A stretch of DNA of 64,000 nt from JASHPR01 sp963808705 (GTDB taxonomy: Bacteria > Actinomycetota > Actinomycetes > Streptosporangiales > Streptosporangiaceae). A program made the position numbers and the translations under genes. Positions 1 to 9,064 of the stretch are shown here, piece by piece. Location of the stretch: assembly GCA_963808705.1 (NCBI GenBank), contig CAWEHB010000016.1:620001-684000 (forward strand), in the 5' to 3' direction. Under the pieces are notes generated by a model. That model did not search any database. It was not told the origin of the DNA and saw nothing but the letters and a program-made list of their open reading frames with translations. Every line of letters starts with the position of its first letter. The stretch's first letter is position 1.

Positions 1-135
1 GGTCCGGTAGTGCTCGGCGTACAGGGCGGTCACCGCCCGGTCTGCCTCCACGTCGACCGGAACCGAGCCGAGCCCGGCGCGCGCGGACACGGACCCGGCC
101 ACCCGGCCCGGACGTCCCGCCACGTCACCCGTCAT
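1..135 (-). CDS. SigE-family RNA polymerase sigma factor, N-terminal part (cut by window edge)
   Basis: Reading the minus strand from an ATG at 133-135, the frame stays open for 45 codons to the window edge. After a Gly/Arg/Ala-rich lead it reads DRAVTALYAEHYRT, the usual opening of actinobacterial SigE-type ECF sigma factors (region 2 helix). The sigma factor at 38059-38565 opens in a similar way (AVTALYRTHYRSLVRLA). No clear ribosome site is visible (GGCGGGAA lies about 6 bases upstream), so the start could lie elsewhere. The 226 bases to thrS hold no gene. Only the first 45 residues are visible, so the family call rests on a short motif. Confidence 0.5.
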   Translation of the reverse strand, partial: MTGDVAGRPGRVAGSVSARAGLGSVPVDVEADRAVTALYAEHYRT

Positions 136-361
136 CGCTGTTCCCGCCGATCGGTCACCGGTGCGCCCCCTAGCCTCCACGACCGCTCGTCCGCCCTTAC
201 CTAGGGTGCTAGTTGGAGCGCGAAAGGTCTAGCCCTGATCGCGTGCGAACTATGTGCGAAGCTGGGAAAGGTTCGGTCCCGGCCGCTGCGAATCAGTTCG
301 CAGGCGGCCGGGCAGATGCCCGCTTACGCGGCGATTTCGGAGGTTTTGGCGTCCGGCGCGG

Positions 362-2401
362 TCAGACCTGGATGCGCCGCGTCACCGCAGCCACGATCTT
401 GGCCACGGCCTGCTCCACCGGGACCCCGTTCTTCTGCTCCCCGCTGCGGTAGCGGAACGAGACCGCGCCCGCGGCCACGTCGTCGTCCCCGGCCAGCAGC
501 ATGTAGGGCACCTTCTGCTGCTGCGCATGCCTGATCTTCTTCTGCATCCGGTCGTCGCCGGTGTCGACCTCGGCCCTGATCCCCTGTTCCCGCAGCCGGG
601 CCGCGACGCCCTCCAGGTATGGCACGTGCGCGTCGGCGATCGGGATCCCGACCACCTGAACCGGGGCCAGCCAGGGCGGGAACGCGCCCGCGTAATGCTC
701 GAGCAAGATGCCGAAGAACCGCTCGATCGACCCGAACAGGGCCCGGTGGATCATGTACGGCCGCTTCCGGGTGCCGTCCGCCGCCTGGTACTCGATCCCG
801 AACCGGCCCGGTTCCTGGAAGTCCACCTGCAGGGTGGACAGCTGCCAGCGGCGGCCGATCGCGTCCCGCACGTGCACGTCGATCTTGGGCGCGTAGAACG
901 CGCCCTCGCCCGCGGCGATCACGTACGGCAGCCCTGAGGCGTCCAGCGCGTGCTTCAGCGCCGCCTCGGCCTGGTCCCACTCCCACACCTCGCCGACGAA
1001 CTTCTCCGGCCGGGTGGAGAGCTCGGCCTCGAACTCGGTCAGCCCGAAGTCACGCAGCAGCCCCACCACGAAGCCCAGCAGCGACGCCAGCTCGTCCTGC
1101 AACTGCTCGGCGGTGCAGAAGATGTGCGAGTCGTCCTGGGTGAAGCCGCGGGCGCGGGTCAGGCCATGCACGACCCCGGACTTCTCGTAGCGGTACACGG
1201 TGCCGAACTCGAACAGCCGCAGCGGCAGCTCCCGGTAGGACCGCCCGCGCGCCGAGAAGATCAGGATGTGCATGGGGCAGTTCATGGGCTTGAGGTAGTA
1301 CTTCGCGCCCTCCAGCTCCATCGGCGGGTACATTCCCTCGGCGTACCACTGCAGGTGGCCGGACGTCTCGAACAGCGCCGACTTGGTGATGTGCGGGGTG
1401 CTGACGAATTCGTAGCCAGCCTCCATGTGCCGCTGCCGCGAGTAGTCCTCCATGACCTTCCGGATCACCCCGCCCTTGGGGTGGAACACCGGGAGCCCGC
1501 TGCCGATCTCGGTCGGGAACGAGAACAGGTCAAGCTCGGCGCCGAGCCGCCGGTGATCGCGCCGCTCGGCCTCGGCCAGCAGCGTGAGGTAGGAGTCCTG
1601 CGCCTCGCGCGACGGCCAGGCGGTGCCGTAGATCCGCTGCAGCTGCGGGTTCTTCTCGCTGCCGCGCCAGTACGCGCCGCCGCTGCGGGTCAGCTTGAAC
1701 GCCGGGATCGCCGCGGTGCTGGGCAGGTGCGGGCCGCGGCACAGGTCCTTCCACCGCCGCTCCCCGGTGACCCGGTCGAGGTTGTCGTAGATGGTCAGCT
1801 CGCCGCCGCCGACCTCCACCGACTCCTCGGCGCTGACCTCGGTCGGCGACGTCGCAGCCCCGGCACTCCCGGCGGCGCCGCCCTTGAGCCCGATCAGCTC
1901 CAGCTTGTAAGGCTCGCCGGCCAGCTCGGCCCGCGCCTGCGCGTCGGTGACGGCCCGGCGCGAGAACAGCTGGCCCTGCTTCACCAGGTGGCGCATCTTC
2001 TGCTCGATGGACTTGAGATCCTCGGGCCCGAACGCTGACGGCACGTCGAAGTCGTAGTAGAAGCCGTTCTCGATCGGGGGGCCGATCCCCAGCTTGGCCT
2101 CCGGGAACAGGTCCTGCACCGCCTGGGCCAGCACGTGCGCGGTGGAGTGCCGCAAGATGGCCAGCCCGTCGTCGCCACCGATGTCGACGGGCTCCACCGT
2201 GTCGCCGTCGGCCAGCGGGTGCGCCAGGTCCCTGAGCTCGCCGTTCACCCTGGCCGCGATCACCGCGTCACCCCGCGGCCTCCCGTTCTGGATCCGGGAG
2301 GAGAGCCCGCCGGGGCCGCCGAGGGCCTGCCCGGCCGTCGTCCCCGCTTCCACCACGTGCTCGCGGCCGGCGAGAGTGACCTGAAGCTTGTCGGATGGCA
2401 C
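362..2401 (-). CDS. thrS: threonine--tRNA ligase
   Basis: This cytoplasmic class II aminoacyl-tRNA synthetase charges tRNA-Thr. The 679 residues match the bacterial length. A TGS domain covers about residues 1-75. An editing domain follows, with HSTAH at 85-89. The catalytic core has the zinc-ligand motif MNCPMH near residue 375, motif 2 FRYE-like FGTVYRYE, and motif 3 around HRALFGSIERF. The anticodon domain (VQVVGIPIAD onward) ends the protein. A low-complexity Gly/Ala/Ser insertion sits in the editing domain near residues 175-200. No T-box-like leader is visible in the roughly 110 bases between this gene and its upstream neighbour, which is also on the minus strand. Confidence 0.97.
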   Translation of the reverse strand: MPSDKLQVTLAGREHVVEAGTTAGQALGGPGGLSSRIQNGRPRGDAVIAARVNGELRDLAHPLADGDTVEPVDIGGDDGLAILRHSTAHVLAQAVQDLFPEAKLGIGPPIENGFYYDFDVPSAFGPEDLKSIEQKMRHLVKQGQLFSRRAVTDAQARAELAGEPYKLELIGLKGGAAGSAGAATSPTEVSAEESVEVGGGELTIYDNLDRVTGERRWKDLCRGPHLPSTAAIPAFKLTRSGGAYWRGSEKNPQLQRIYGTAWPSREAQDSYLTLLAEAERRDHRRLGAELDLFSFPTEIGSGLPVFHPKGGVIRKVMEDYSRQRHMEAGYEFVSTPHITKSALFETSGHLQWYAEGMYPPMELEGAKYYLKPMNCPMHILIFSARGRSYRELPLRLFEFGTVYRYEKSGVVHGLTRARGFTQDDSHIFCTAEQLQDELASLLGFVVGLLRDFGLTEFEAELSTRPEKFVGEVWEWDQAEAALKHALDASGLPYVIAAGEGAFYAPKIDVHVRDAIGRRWQLSTLQVDFQEPGRFGIEYQAADGTRKRPYMIHRALFGSIERFFGILLEHYAGAFPPWLAPVQVVGIPIADAHVPYLEGVAARLREQGIRAEVDTGDDRMQKKIRHAQQQKVPYMLLAGDDDVAAGAVSFRYRSGEQKNGVPVEQAVAKIVAAVTRRIQV

Positions 2402-2513
2402 GGCTGAACTCCTGTCGTTGGCATGCCGGGTGGCGCGGCGGTTACCCCGCGCACTCGATGCTATCGACGCGCGGCCGCGCGCGGGCGCGTGCCCTGAGGG
2501 CCGTCCGGGCCGG

Positions 2514-3689
2514 TCAGGGCGGGGTGACGGTCACCAGGGTGCCGTAGGTCATGTACGGCCACACGTAATCCGCCTGCGCGTAGGGCAGCTCGACGCAGCC
2601 GAGGCTCTGCGGGAAGCCGTAGGAGCCCCGCGGGAAGTAATGCACGGCCTCGCCCGACCGGAAGTAGGACACCCAGGACACCGGGTCCGCGTAGTGGCTC
2701 CCATCCGGGTTGGTGCCCTGCATGATCTGGAAGCTGTACCGCAGGTACACGGGGGCGGTGCCGACGGTGGTGGGGGCGACGGAGATGCCGGTGTTGGCCG
2801 GGCTGCGCAGGATCACCCGGCCGTCATGCCACACGGTCAGGGTCTCCGGGATCGCCTGGCTGGCCAGCGCGTAGGTGTAGCCGTGCGGGTTGTCGTCGCC
2901 CGCGGCCACCGCGTTCAGCACCGCGCGCCAGACCGCGGGCCCGGCGTCGCCGTCCATGGTCAGCCCGTGATCGGACTCGAACGCCATCACCGCGCCGGTG
3001 ACGATCAGGTTGGGCTGGCCGGTCTGCCAGAAGCTCTGCAGCTCCGACGGGTACCCGGGCTGCCAGGTGAACGTCCCGGGCGGAGGGCTGTAGGCGGCGC
3101 TGAGCTGGCCGCTGGCGTTGGTCGACGCCACCGGGATGTTGCCGGTCACCGGCATCCAGCTGAGCGGCAGGTAGCCGAGCTGGGCCAGGAGCTGCTCCAG
3201 CCGCAGCGTGCTGTACGAGCCGGTCCAGAACTTGTCGACGACCTGCGCCGCGAGCAGCCCGCCGCTGCTCGACCGGACGCCCGAGGACCCGGCCGGGATC
3301 AGCAGCCGGACCCGGGTCAGCTCCGGGAACCCCTGGGTAGGGACGAACTGGACGGTGGTGGCGCTGACCCGCTGCCAGCTGCCGCCGATCGCCGGGGTCA
3401 GCGTCGGCATCGGCGAGTCCGCGGCCAGCGGGGCGGAGAACACGACCCGGACCGGGCTGGCGCCGTTGACGCCAAGGGCGCGCGGCGCGGGCGTGACCGA
3501 CACCACGGTCTCGGGCTGGACGGTGGCCTGGTGCGCGTGCCGGGACGCCGCCTGCTGCACGGCCGGGTCCTTGCCCGTGCCCTGTGCAGACGCCCTGGTC
3601 AGGGCGAACCACGTGCCGCCGGCCAGGAGCGCGACTATGGCTGCCGCGAGCGCCACAATCCGCCAGCGGAGTAGTCCCAGTCCGGACAA
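2514..3689 (-). CDS. L,D-transpeptidase with Ig-like and peptidoglycan-binding regions
   Basis: This is a predicted cell-wall cross-linking enzyme anchored outside the membrane. One hydrophobic segment (residues 8-30, IVALAAAIVALLAGGTWFAL) acts as a signal anchor. An Ig-like region follows (about 60-130), then a peptidoglycan-binding-like helical region (about 165-240) and a YkuD catalytic domain (about 260-391). The catalytic cysteine is C365, in SLGCVELP, with H350 upstream in VHYFPRG. The classical motif is SHGC; here the His before Gly-Cys is Leu. I have seen this in the lipoprotein-like LDT subgroup, so I do not call it inactive. The gene appears monocistronic, reading away from a 337-bp divergent region. 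Confidence 0.85.
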   Translation of the reverse strand: MSGLGLLRWRIVALAAAIVALLAGGTWFALTRASAQGTGKDPAVQQAASRHAHQATVQPETVVSVTPAPRALGVNGASPVRVVFSAPLAADSPMPTLTPAIGGSWQRVSATTVQFVPTQGFPELTRVRLLIPAGSSGVRSSSGGLLAAQVVDKFWTGSYSTLRLEQLLAQLGYLPLSWMPVTGNIPVASTNASGQLSAAYSPPPGTFTWQPGYPSELQSFWQTGQPNLIVTGAVMAFESDHGLTMDGDAGPAVWRAVLNAVAAGDDNPHGYTYALASQAIPETLTVWHDGRVILRSPANTGISVAPTTVGTAPVYLRYSFQIMQGTNPDGSHYADPVSWVSYFRSGEAVHYFPRGSYGFPQSLGCVELPYAQADYVWPYMTYGTLVTVTPP

Positions 3690-4026
3690 ACCTCAACCCC
3701 CTAGCCTTTGCTGCCCGGTGACCCGCGGGCGGACTGCACCTGCCCTGCTGTATACCAGCTAATACCCATCTGGGTGGCCCGCTTGCGGGGGGCGTGAGGC
3801 GGACGTAATAAAGACTTCACCTTGGCGTGGCTCGCCTGGTCCCGGCTCACCCCGCCATCGCCGCTTGCCGCCGCCGCCGGTGAGAGCATACTAGGGTGCC
3901 CGCCGAGCCGACCGACCCGGACCTCGAGGACGCCAGCGTGAAGCGGACGACGGTCTGGGCGCCGGACTGGTGACGGCCGGGCCGCCCTCCCCTCCGGTTC
4001 CGGTGGCCTCGCGCCATGCTGGGTCC
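3690..4026. promoter_or_regulatory. divergent intergenic region between the L,D-transpeptidase and epoxide hydrolase genes
   Basis: These 337 bases hold no supportable gene. They must carry the promoters of both flanking genes, which read outward. On the plus strand, TTGCCG near 3865 followed about 18 bases later by TACTAG near 3889 is a weak promoter candidate for the epoxide hydrolase. AT-richer stretches (CTGTATACCAGCTAATACCC near 3749) could serve the minus-strand gene. No strong palindrome or terminator is seen. Confidence 0.35.
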
Positions 4027-5166
4027 ATGAGCGATGACATCGTCCCGTTCCGCATCGACATCCCCGAAGCCGACCTCGAGGATCTGCGCCAGCGGCTCCG
4101 CCGTACCCGGTGGCCGGGGCGCGAGACCGTGGACGACTGGTCCCAGGGGATCCCGCTGGCTTACACCCGCGAGCTCTGCGAGTACTGGCTGGAGCGGTAC
4201 GACTGGCGGGCGTCGGAGGCCCGCCTCAACCGCTTCTCCCAGTTCCGGACCGAGATCGACGGCGTCGACATCCACTTCATCCACGCCCGCTCACCGCACC
4301 CCGGCGCCCTCCCGCTCGTCATCACGCACGGGTGGCCCGGGTCCATCGTCGAGTTCCACAAGGTCATCGAGCCCCTCGCCGATCCGGCGGCGTCCGGCGG
4401 GGACGCCGCCGACGCCTTCCACGTGGTGTGCCCGTCGCTGCCCGGATACGGCTTCAGCGGCCAGCCCGGCCGGCCCGGATGGGACACCGGGCGCATCGCC
4501 GACGCCTGGGACCAGCTCATGGGGCGGCTCGGTTACCCCCGCTACGCCGCCCAGGGCGGCGACTGGGGGGCCCAGGTCACCACGGCACTGGCCATGCGCC
4601 ATCCCGGGCACCTGGCCGGCATCCACCTCAACATGCCGATCGCGTTCCCGGATCCGGCCGACGCCGGCGACCTGACCGAGCGGGAGCAGGCGGCCCTCGC
4701 GACGATCCGCCACTACGACGAGTGGGACTCGGGCTACTTCAAGGAGCAGTCGACCCGCCCGCAGACCATCGGCTACGGGCTGGCCGACTCGCCGGCCGCG
4801 CTGTGCGCCTGGATCGTGGAGAAGTTCTGGGCCTGGACCGATAACGACGGCGACCCGGCCGACGTCCTGTCCCGCGACGAGATGCTCGACAACGTGATGC
4901 TCTACTGGCTGCCGGGCACCGGAGCCTCCTCGGCCCGGCTCTACTGGGAGAACCGGGCCACGGGGTTCCTCGGCCCGGTCACTGTGCCGGTCGGCTGCTC
5001 GATCTTCCCCGGGGAGATCTTCCGCCCGTCCCGCCGCTGGGCCGAGAGGCAGCTCACGAACGTGCACTACTGGAACGAGCTGGACGAGGGCGGCCACTTC
5101 GCCGCGTTCGAACAGCCGCAGGCGTTCGTCAGCGAGGTCCGCGTCTGCTTCCGGGCGGTCCGGTGA
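4027..5166 (+). CDS. epoxide hydrolase (alpha/beta hydrolase, EHN N-terminal domain)
   Basis: This enzyme probably hydrolyses an epoxide to a diol. The 379 residues fit microsomal-type bacterial epoxide hydrolases. The N-terminal EHN domain begins FRIDIPEADLEDLRQRLRRTRWPG. The oxyanion motif HGWPG starts at residue 101. The nucleophile is D179 in GGDWGAQ, and the catalytic His is H357 in DEGGHFAAFEQP. I chose the ATG at 4027 because the EHN domain starts at once; the frame also opens 57 bases upstream (3970), where the sequence is not family-like. It overlaps the next gene by four bases, so the two are probably co-translated. Confidence 0.9.
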   Translation: MSDDIVPFRIDIPEADLEDLRQRLRRTRWPGRETVDDWSQGIPLAYTRELCEYWLERYDWRASEARLNRFSQFRTEIDGVDIHFIHARSPHPGALPLVITHGWPGSIVEFHKVIEPLADPAASGGDAADAFHVVCPSLPGYGFSGQPGRPGWDTGRIADAWDQLMGRLGYPRYAAQGGDWGAQVTTALAMRHPGHLAGIHLNMPIAFPDPADAGDLTEREQAALATIRHYDEWDSGYFKEQSTRPQTIGYGLADSPAALCAWIVEKFWAWTDNDGDPADVLSRDEMLDNVMLYWLPGTGASSARLYWENRATGFLGPVTVPVGCSIFPGEIFRPSRRWAERQLTNVHYWNELDEGGHFAAFEQPQAFVSEVRVCFRAVR

Positions 5167-6536
5167 TCGCGGCTGAGCTGGCGGGCCGGCCCGCGCTGCT
5201 CGAGGACGCCTCCCGCCGGGCCCTCGCCTACCTGGCCGGGCTGGCCGGGCGCGGCGTGGCCCCGGCGCCGGAGGCGGTCGAGGCACTGGCCCGGCTCGAC
5301 TTCCCGCTGCCCGGGCCCGGCCGGGACGCCGCGGAGGTCCTCGCCCTGCTGGACGACGTGGGCTCGCCGGCCACGGTGGCGTCTGCGGGCCCGCGCTACT
5401 TCGGGTTCGTGACCGGCGGCGCGCTGCCGGCGGCCGTGGCCGCCGCGTGGCTGATCGCCGCCTGGGACCAGAACGCGGCCCTGGCCGTGATGTCGCCCGC
5501 CGCGGCGCGGCTGGACGCGGTCGCGCTGCGCTGGGTGGCCGAGGTGCTGGGCCTGCCGACCGGCACCGGCGGCGGCTTCGTCACCGGCGCCACCATGGCC
5601 AACGCGACCTGCCTGGCCGCCGCCCGGGACGCGGTCCTCGCACGGCACGGCTGGGACGCGGCCGGCCAGGGGCTGATCGGGGCGCCGCCGGTAACCGTCG
5701 TGGCCGGCGCCGAGGCGCACACCACCGTCCGCAAGGCGCTCGGCCTGGTGGGCCTGGGCCGGGACCGGGCGCTCGCCCTGCCCGTGGACGCCCAGGGCCG
5801 GATCGTGCCGGCCGGCCTGCCGACCCTGGGCGGGCCCGCGATCGTGTGCCTGCAGGCGGGCAACGTGAACAGCGGGGCCAGCGACCCGTTCGGACCGCTC
5901 ATCGCCTGGGCCCGGGGCGAGGGCGCGTGGGTGCACGTGGACGGCGCCTTCGGGCTCTGGGCGGCGGCCGCGCCCGGCACCGCCGCCCAGGTGGCCGGCG
6001 CGGGCGCGGCGGACTCCTGGGCGACCGACGCCCACAAGTGGCTGAACACGACCTACGACTGCGGCATCGCCCTGGTCCGCGACCCCGCAGCGCTGCAGGC
6101 CGCGCTCGAGGCCCCGGCCGCTTACCTGCCGGGCGCCGCCGCCCGCGAGCCCATGCATTACACGCCGCAGAGCTCGCAACGGGCCCGCGGCGCCGAGGTG
6201 TGGGCCGCGCTCGCCGCCCTGGGCCGCCAGGGCGTCGCGGACCTGGTCGAGCGGTGCTGCCGCCTCGCGCGCCGCGCCGCCGACGGCATGCGGGAATCCG
6301 GGCAGGCGGTCCTCAACGAGGTGGTGCTCAACCAGGTGGTGGTCGATTTCGGCGACCCGGACCGGACCGACGCGATCATCGCCGCGATCCAGCGCGACGG
6401 GACCTGCTGGTGCGGGCCGACCACCTGGCGCGGGCGCCGGGCGATGCGGGTCAGCGTGAGCGGCTGGAGCACCACCGAGGAGGACATCGACCGCAGCCTC
6501 GCCGCCATCCGCGCGTGCAGCGCCCCGGCCGGGTAG
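5163..6536 (+). CDS. pyridoxal-phosphate-dependent decarboxylase / aminotransferase-fold protein
   Basis: This is a group II PLP decarboxylase-family protein, cytoplasmic, 457 residues; the substrate is not identifiable. The Schiff-base lysine is K292 in TDAHKWLNTTYDCG, preceded by VHVDGAFGLW (the Asp that binds the pyridine nitrogen) and AHTTVRKAL. The conserved GPRYFGFVTGG segment near residue 80 is typical of the actinobacterial aspartate-aminotransferase-like subgroup. It starts at a GTG inside GTGA shared with the stop of the epoxide hydrolase, which implies translational coupling. The pair may act in one degradative pathway; that is inference. Confidence 0.85.
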   Translation: MIAAELAGRPALLEDASRRALAYLAGLAGRGVAPAPEAVEALARLDFPLPGPGRDAAEVLALLDDVGSPATVASAGPRYFGFVTGGALPAAVAAAWLIAAWDQNAALAVMSPAAARLDAVALRWVAEVLGLPTGTGGGFVTGATMANATCLAAARDAVLARHGWDAAGQGLIGAPPVTVVAGAEAHTTVRKALGLVGLGRDRALALPVDAQGRIVPAGLPTLGGPAIVCLQAGNVNSGASDPFGPLIAWARGEGAWVHVDGAFGLWAAAAPGTAAQVAGAGAADSWATDAHKWLNTTYDCGIALVRDPAALQAALEAPAAYLPGAAAREPMHYTPQSSQRARGAEVWAALAALGRQGVADLVERCCRLARRAADGMRESGQAVLNEVVLNQVVVDFGDPDRTDAIIAAIQRDGTCWCGPTTWRGRRAMRVSVSGWSTTEEDIDRSLAAIRACSAPAG

Positions 6537-6655
6537 CTTCCGGCCGGACAGCTCCTGGCCTGCGCAGCTATTGGTCAGCGTGATCTTGCCCGAGCGTACG
6601 CGGCGGGGCAGCATGAGGTGTTATGCGGGAATGACGGGAATGGGGTGAGCGCGCC

Positions 6656-8818
6656 ATGACCACCGGTGCCGATGGCGGAACCGTGTCCGCTGATCTGCCG
6701 CCCGGTGACCAGCTGCCGCCTGGTGATGAGCCGGAGGGCCTCGGCCAGCGGCGGGTGCTGATCATCATCGGCGCCCTGCTGCTGGGGATGCTGCTGGCCG
6801 CGCTGGACCAGACGATCGTGGCGACGGCGCTGCCGACCATCGCCGGTGACCTGCACGGGCTGTCGCACCTGTCCTGGGTCGTCACCGCCTACCTGCTCGC
6901 CTCCACGGTCTCCACGCCGCTGTGGGGGAAGCTCGGCGACATGTACGGCCGGAAGCAGTTCTTCCAGGCCGCGATCGTCATCTTCCTGATCGGCTCCGCG
7001 CTGTCCGGGCTGTCGCACTCGATGCTGGAGCTGATCGCCTTCCGCGCCGTCCAGGGACTGGGCGGCGGCGGCCTGATCGTCGGCGCGCAGACCATCGTGG
7101 GTGATGTCGTCTCGCCCCGGGAGCGCGGCCGCTACCAGGGGATCTTCGGCGCCACGTTCGGGGTGGCCAGCGTGCTCGGGCCGCTGATCGGCGGGTTCTT
7201 CGTGGACAACCTGTCCTGGCGGTGGGTGTTCTACATCAACCTCCCGATCGGTGCCGTGGCCCTGGTGGTGACCGCCGCGGTGCTGCCCGGCCGGCTGGGC
7301 ACGACCCGCCACGCGATCGACTACGCGGGCACCGTGCTCATCGGCACGGCCGCGACCTGCCTGGTCCTGCTGACCTCGCTCGGCGGCGTCACCTACCGCT
7401 GGGGCTCGTTCCCGATCATCCTGCTGGGCGTGCTCGCCCTCGTCTGCGTGGCGGGCTTCATCCTGGTGGAAGCCCGGGCGGCCGAGCCGGTCATGCCGCT
7501 GCACCTGTTCACCAACCGGGTCTTCGCCTCGGCCAGCGTGGTCGGCTTCGTCATCGGCTTCGTCATGTTCGGCTCGCTGGCCTACCTGCCCCAGTACATG
7601 CAGGTGGTCCGGGGGATCTCGCCCACCCTGTCCGGGCTCAGGCTGCTGCCGCTGATGCTCGGCCTGCTGATCACCTCGATCGGCACCGGTCAGATAGTCA
7701 GCCGGACCGGCCGGTACAAGATCTTCCCCATGGTGGGCACGGCGGTGATGACCGTCGGGCTGTTCCTGCTGTCGCGGCTCGGCGTCGGCACGAGCTTCTG
7801 GCTGGTGTCGCTGTACCTGTTCGTCCTCGGCGTGGGCATCGGCGCGTCGATGCAGGTACTGGTCCTCGCGGTGCAGAACGCGGTCGACTACAAGGACCTC
7901 GGCGCCGGCACGTCGGGCTCGACGTTCTTCCGCTCCATCGGCGGCTCGTTCGGCACCGCGGCCTTCGGCGCGGTGTTCTCGAACGTGCTGGCCGGCGACA
8001 TCGCCCGCGCGCTGCACGGGGTGTCGCTGCCCAGCGGGATCACCGCCGGCACCGGGGCCAGCCCTGCCGTGCTCGATCACCTGCCCGCGGCGATCCGCGA
8101 CGGCTACATCAACGGGTTCTCCCAGGCCCTGCACACGGTGTTCGTGTTCGCCACGCCGATCGGCGCGCTGGCCTTCTTGCTGACCTTCCTGCTGAAGGAG
8201 GTGCCGCTGCGGGAGACCTCGCGGGCGGTGGACCGGGCCGACAGCACCGCGCCCACCTCCGTGCCCGCCACGCGCGACTCCGCCCAGGAGATGGAGCGCG
8301 CGCTGCTGACGCTGTTCGGGCGCGAGCGCCGCCGGGAGGTCTACCAGAACCTCGCCACCACGGCCGACGTGCACGTCAGCCCGCGCGGCTGCTGGCTGCT
8401 GTACCGCATCGCCGACCATGGCCCGATCACCGGGGCGGCGCTGGCCCGCACGCTGCACGTCGACCACCCCAACCTCGTACGGCGGCTGTCCGAACTCACC
8501 GAGGCCGGCTATGTCACCCTGGCCGACGGCGCGAGCACGGCCGGCGGCGCGACCCCTGCCAGCGGCGCCATGCCAGCTAGCGGAGACGGCGCCCGGGTCG
8601 CCGTCAGCGTGGCGCTCACCCCGGCCGGCCAGCAGGCCGCCAGCCGGCTGGATGCCGCCCGGGAGGCCGGGATCGCCCGGCTGATGACCGGCTGGCACCC
8701 CGACATGAACCCGCAGCTACGTCACCTGATCAAGCGAATCACCACGACGCTGATCGCCACCGATGGCCGCGGGCTGGACCCCGCCCCGGCCGCGGCGCCG
8801 ACCGCGCCCGGGAGCTGA
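6656..8818 (+). CDS. DHA2-family multidrug MFS transporter with C-terminal MarR-like domain
   Basis: The 720 residues are far longer than usual DHA2 (EmrB/QacA) exporters of about 500. Residues 30-520 form the 14-helix transporter. Landmarks are LDQTIVATALPTIAGDL in helix 1, motif A GKLGDMYGRK, and GPLIGGFFVDNLSWRWVFYINLP in helix 5. After the last helix (ALAFLLTFLLKEVPL), a soluble tail of about 185 residues includes a winged-helix region (CWLLYRIADHGPITGAALAR, then NLVRRLSELTEAGYVTLADG) and a helical end (LTPAGQQAASRLDAAREAGI), as in MarR regulators. The reading frame is continuous. A short GGGGTGAGC lies before the ATG. The tail may sense ligand or bind DNA at the membrane; neither is shown. 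Confidence 0.9.
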   Translation: MTTGADGGTVSADLPPGDQLPPGDEPEGLGQRRVLIIIGALLLGMLLAALDQTIVATALPTIAGDLHGLSHLSWVVTAYLLASTVSTPLWGKLGDMYGRKQFFQAAIVIFLIGSALSGLSHSMLELIAFRAVQGLGGGGLIVGAQTIVGDVVSPRERGRYQGIFGATFGVASVLGPLIGGFFVDNLSWRWVFYINLPIGAVALVVTAAVLPGRLGTTRHAIDYAGTVLIGTAATCLVLLTSLGGVTYRWGSFPIILLGVLALVCVAGFILVEARAAEPVMPLHLFTNRVFASASVVGFVIGFVMFGSLAYLPQYMQVVRGISPTLSGLRLLPLMLGLLITSIGTGQIVSRTGRYKIFPMVGTAVMTVGLFLLSRLGVGTSFWLVSLYLFVLGVGIGASMQVLVLAVQNAVDYKDLGAGTSGSTFFRSIGGSFGTAAFGAVFSNVLAGDIARALHGVSLPSGITAGTGASPAVLDHLPAAIRDGYINGFSQALHTVFVFATPIGALAFLLTFLLKEVPLRETSRAVDRADSTAPTSVPATRDSAQEMERALLTLFGRERRREVYQNLATTADVHVSPRGCWLLYRIADHGPITGAALARTLHVDHPNLVRRLSELTEAGYVTLADGASTAGGATPASGAMPASGDGARVAVSVALTPAGQQAASRLDAAREAGIARLMTGWHPDMNPQLRHLIKRITTTLIATDGRGLDPAPAAAPTAPGS

Positions 8819-9064
8819 CCGGGCCCGGAGCGGACCGAGCCCGCTTACCCCGGGTTACCCTGGCTCGCTCCGCGGCCTGCCCGCCGCCGCTGCTCCGCCC
8901 GCAACGGCCGCGCCGCGTCGTCCGTCTACAACGGTGTGACTAGGAAGATCGCGCCGGTACTTTGGGCGTGGCGCCCACCGAAACGGACAAATGCGCGTAG
9001 CGTCTGGCGGGAAGACGTCACTGCACACAGTAGCTGGGGCGCTTGTGACGGATGGTCTGCGACG

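Noticed and set aside
2402..2513. T-box or other leader upstream of thrS
   Set aside because: No T-box consensus or stem pattern seen; the gap is only about 110 bases.
2514..3689. Inactive L,D-transpeptidase because SHGC is SLGC
   Set aside because: The Cys, Gly and upstream His are intact and this variation is known to me from related proteins, so loss of activity is not supported.
6575..8698. A 707-codon minus frame opposite the MFS-MarR gene
   Set aside because: His/Gln/Arg-rich composition typical of antisense frames of high-GC membrane genes.
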